Shown in pieces: positions 28,122 through 29,636 of a stretch of DNA of 29,636 bases; the stretch's first letter is position 1; every line of letters starts with the position of its first letter. Origin of the DNA: a virus; the IMG/VR virus record IMGVR_UViG_3300031857_000987, positions 1 to 29,636 of that record; one strand, 5' to 3'. The notes under the pieces are model-generated. The model worked only from the letters and a program-made list of their open reading frames with translations. It did not search any database and was not told where the DNA came from. A program made the position numbers and the translations under genes.

Positions 28122-28817
28122 ATGGAGAAATTGAAGAGGTCTAAAGATATCAAGGTGACGAATTCGCTCACCCCTGGCGGTGCCGTACGTATTGCGAATT
28201 CATTCGGGTTACTTAGCGGTAAAGAGTACTCGTGCCCTGGCGCGACGTCCATATGCGAGAGAGTTTGCTACGCGGGACGGCTTGAGAGAATGAGACCGTC
28301 GGTCCGTAATGTCATGGCCCACAACTGGGACCTAGTCAAGGATGCGGACGTCGACACTATTACGGCCCTATTAGACGTAATTATTAATGATTTTAAATTC
28401 GAATGCGAGAAATTCAAGGCCGATAAACTATTCCGCATTCACTGGGATGGCGATTTCTTCAATGAGGCCTATACCATGGCATGGATTAATATTATTAAAC
28501 GCCATGAAGACGTGCACTTTTGGACGTATACACGCAATGCAGCTGCAGCTCAGCTACTGGCCGGTAACAATCTAGAGAATCTCGCGCTTTACTTTTCTGC
28601 AGACGATGACAATCTGCAGACGGCGATGACCCTTAAGGAGAAGGGAATCGCCCTGGCAATGCTTAAAGATACGTTTGAAGAGGCCAAGGCTGTTCTACCC
28701 CGTGCAGCAATGTGCCCCGAGCAACGTAAGCAAGTGCCACTGGCCGGTGCATGCGTTGCATGCGGAATCTGTGTTAAAGGGAGGGCAGACATGACATTCT
28801 CCATAACGAAGAGGTAA
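28122..28817 (+). CDS. GP88-family cysteine-rich protein
   Basis: This is a 231-residue protein. The N-terminal cluster C38, C45, C49 (SCPGATSICERVCYAGR), the middle FRIHWDGDFFNEAYTMAWIN with FWTYTRN, and the C-terminal C198, C211, C214, C217 (CVACGICVKG) match a phage family I recall as GP88, first seen in mycobacteriophages. The two cysteine sets look like iron-sulphur or zinc ligands. The pattern recalls DUF5131-type radical-SAM relatives, but no substrate is known. It is the only gene of unit 7. It has no SD, and its ATG coincides with the predicted transcription start. Related phage genes could be compared for cysteine conservation. Confidence 0.75.
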   Translation: MEKLKRSKDIKVTNSLTPGGAVRIANSFGLLSGKEYSCPGATSICERVCYAGRLERMRPSVRNVMAHNWDLVKDADVDTITALLDVIINDFKFECEKFKADKLFRIHWDGDFFNEAYTMAWINIIKRHEDVHFWTYTRNAAAAQLLAGNNLENLALYFSADDDNLQTAMTLKEKGIALAMLKDTFEEAKAVLPRAAMCPEQRKQVPLAGACVACGICVKGRADMTFSITKR

Positions 28818-28823
28818 TCAGTC

Positions 28824-28885
28824 CCGGCCGGCCCGTCGCTCCCACGGCGGGCCCGCTGGCCGGTGTGACGTGCGTCACAGCCGGC
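28824..28885 (+). terminator. Two mutually exclusive hairpins after the GP88 gene
   Basis: Hairpin A: CCGGCC (28824-28829) with GGCCGG (28858-28863), extended inside by GCCCG/CGGGC. Hairpin B: GCCGG-TGTGAC-GTGC-GTCACA-G-CCGGC (28859-28885), which uses the same GGCCGG bases and contains the extra palindrome TGTGA-CGTGCG-TCACA (28864-28879). Only one can form at a time in RNA. Confidence 0.6.
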
Positions 28886-28890
28886 GAAAG

Positions 28891-29011
28891 TTTGTGTTGG
28901 CCCTCCCACCCCATTTAATATTATGGGAATATATGGGAAAGAGATTTATTATTATTGTGAGAAGCATCACACTGCTGGGTGGCAGGTTTCAGAGAGGTCA
29001 TAACCTAGAGT
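28891..29011 (+). promoter_or_regulatory. Control cassette 8
   Basis: TTTGTGTTG (28891-28899) is followed by GCCCTCCCACCCC and an AT-rich tract. The palindrome TGTGA-GAAGCA-TCACA occupies 28956-28971. After 5 bp is GGGTGGCAGGTT (28977), then CAGGTT-17 bp-TAGAGT (29006-29011). Predicted start is near 29018, giving a ~43-nt structured leader. Confidence 0.75.
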
Positions 29012-29018
29012 TCTCTAT

Positions 29019-29056
29019 GTAAGCAACAAGGCTTACCTGTTCATTGGGAGATGAAC
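29019..29056 (+). promoter_or_regulatory. Structured 5' leader with SD in a hairpin loop
   Basis: Two adjacent hairpins fill the leader: GTAAGC-AACAAG-GCTTAC (29019-29036) and GTTCAT-TGGGAG-ATGAAC (29039-29056). The SD (GGGAG, 29046-29050) lies in the second loop, 10 bases from ATG 29061. The first hairpin begins one base after the predicted transcription start, so it could protect the 5' end. Confidence 0.5.
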
Positions 29057-29060
29057 GCCT

Positions 29061-29507
29061 ATGGCACAAGGAAGAATAGTAGTGGATAAAGCACTACTTA
29101 TCGCTAAGTTGGTTTCATTACAAGAGAGTGAAATCAAGAGTTATGAGAAAGAGATGAAGGATTGGGAGAAAGCCCAATCTGACTACGCCAAGAAGTTGGC
29201 GACCGCTCAGAAACGCATTATCTCGGCTCTTACAAAGGGCAAGATTGTTCAGTTCCGAGTATCAGACGGCTATCGCTGGGAAAACGGCGAAAGAGTGTCC
29301 TATGGGTCAGATGTATCCATAGAGTTGTCGGGTATTGCGCCCGAAGTTTTCGGCGAAATCCCTTCTAGTAGGGGATACGCACCGACAGACCCACGCACCC
29401 AATCTCACGGCAAGTATTTTGAGCGAGCCAAGATGTTGGAAGCAATCGGGCTAACCAAGAAAGATGAGGTATCTCTACCACTACGCTGGTCAGAGGAATA
29501 CCTGTAA
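29061..29507 (+). CDS. Hypothetical coiled-coil protein
   Basis: This is a 148-residue protein. Residues ~8-60 form a charged coiled coil (LVSLQESEIKSYEKEMKDWE and AQSDYAKKLATAQKRIISAL). A beta segment (KIVQFRVSDGYRWENGERVS) and a C-terminal helix (GKYFERAKMLEAIGLTKKDE) follow, ending PLRWSEEYL. The style fits a protein-binding or regulatory role. It is alone in unit 8 between a structured leader and a strong terminator. No family is recognised. Confidence 0.65.
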   Translation: MAQGRIVVDKALLIAKLVSLQESEIKSYEKEMKDWEKAQSDYAKKLATAQKRIISALTKGKIVQFRVSDGYRWENGERVSYGSDVSIELSGIAPEVFGEIPSSRGYAPTDPRTQSHGKYFERAKMLEAIGLTKKDEVSLPLRWSEEYL

Positions 29508-29510
29508 GTA

Positions 29511-29539
29511 TTAGCGGGCGGTCAGGCGACACCCGCTAA
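29511..29539 (+). terminator. Hairpin after unit 8
   Basis: TTAGCGGG (29511-29518) and CCCGCTAA (29532-29539) form a perfect 8-bp stem with a 13-nt loop, directly after the stop codon. It lies just upstream of a stronger terminator. Confidence 0.5.
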
Positions 29540-29551
29540 TCCATAGGAAAC

Positions 29552-29587
29552 ACGGGGTTAGGCAGAGCAATCTGCCTAGCCCCGTTT
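29552..29587 (+). terminator. Strong rho-independent terminator with GCAA loop
   Basis: A 15-bp stem (ACGGGGTTAGGCAGA with TCTGCCTAGCCCCGT, one T-G wobble) closes on GCAA and is followed by a six-T tract. This is the clearest terminator in the rightward block. Confidence 0.95.
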
Positions 29588-29636
29588 TTTGCGTCCTGCC
29601 GTACGCTCAAACGGCTCAAACCCATGCCCGGCGTCG

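Noticed and set aside
23445-29011. CRISPR array
   Set aside because: The repeats are 110-120 bp composite cassettes spaced 0.5-1 kb apart with genes between them. There are no short uniform spacers and no cas genes.
1-29636. tRNA genes
   Set aside because: No cloverleaf with a T-loop GTTCGAATC-type motif was recognised on either strand by eye. A tRNAscan-SE run would settle it.

Overview
The window is part of a tailed double-stranded DNA phage (or prophage) genome, most likely one infecting an actinobacterium. The virion core is clear: large terminase, portal, a scaffold-like coiled-coil protein, an HK97-fold major capsid protein of the N4-gp56 type, neck/tail-type proteins and the start of a tail-fibre gene. 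The actinobacterial host is inferred from a DUF7455-like zinc protein, many palindromes matching the GlxR/Crp-type operator TGTGA-N6-TCACA, a predicted leaderless mRNA, and a protein whose N-terminus resembles actinobacterial RecA. No integrase, replication gene or tRNA was seen.

Layout. (a) 23292 down to 1, minus strand: one long run of tightly packed, often overlapping genes. Read in transcription order it holds unknown small proteins (23292-19291, including an HNH nuclease and a zinc/GNAT-like protein), Hsp20, a DUF7455-like protein, an 836-residue secreted Pro/Glu/Thr-repeat protein, a lysis group (two small membrane proteins and a CHAP endolysin), small proteins, a PASTA-domain protein, two more membrane proteins, a KTSC protein, then terminase, portal, scaffold, capsid and tail genes running off the left edge. 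(b) 11493-12285: a plus-strand island inside this run, carrying one signal-peptide-bearing lysozyme/transglycosylase with a leader hairpin in front and a bidirectional terminator behind. (c) 23293-23580: the divergent control region. (d) 23581-29590, plus strand: eight short transcription units of one to three small genes, mostly unknown, including a GP88-type cysteine protein.

The most unusual part is region (d). Each unit is preceded by the same control cassette. In order it has a TTTGTGTTG box followed by CCCACCC and a purine tract, then TGTGA-N6-TCACA, exactly 5 bp, GGGTGGCAGGTT and a TANNNT box about 42.5 bp from the palindrome centre. Most units end in a GC-rich hairpin, commonly closed by a GNRA or UUCG tetraloop. 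The pattern looks like a dispersed phage regulon of repeated promoters that use, or mimic, a host cAMP-receptor-type regulator. The first copy lacks the TTTGTGTTG box.

A manual scan of every line found no GATC in 29.6 kb (about 116 expected by chance), which suggests escape from a GATC-targeting defence system. Several genes of 34-58 residues that are easily missed were read directly from the sequence. All family assignments come from recognition by eye, without database searches.
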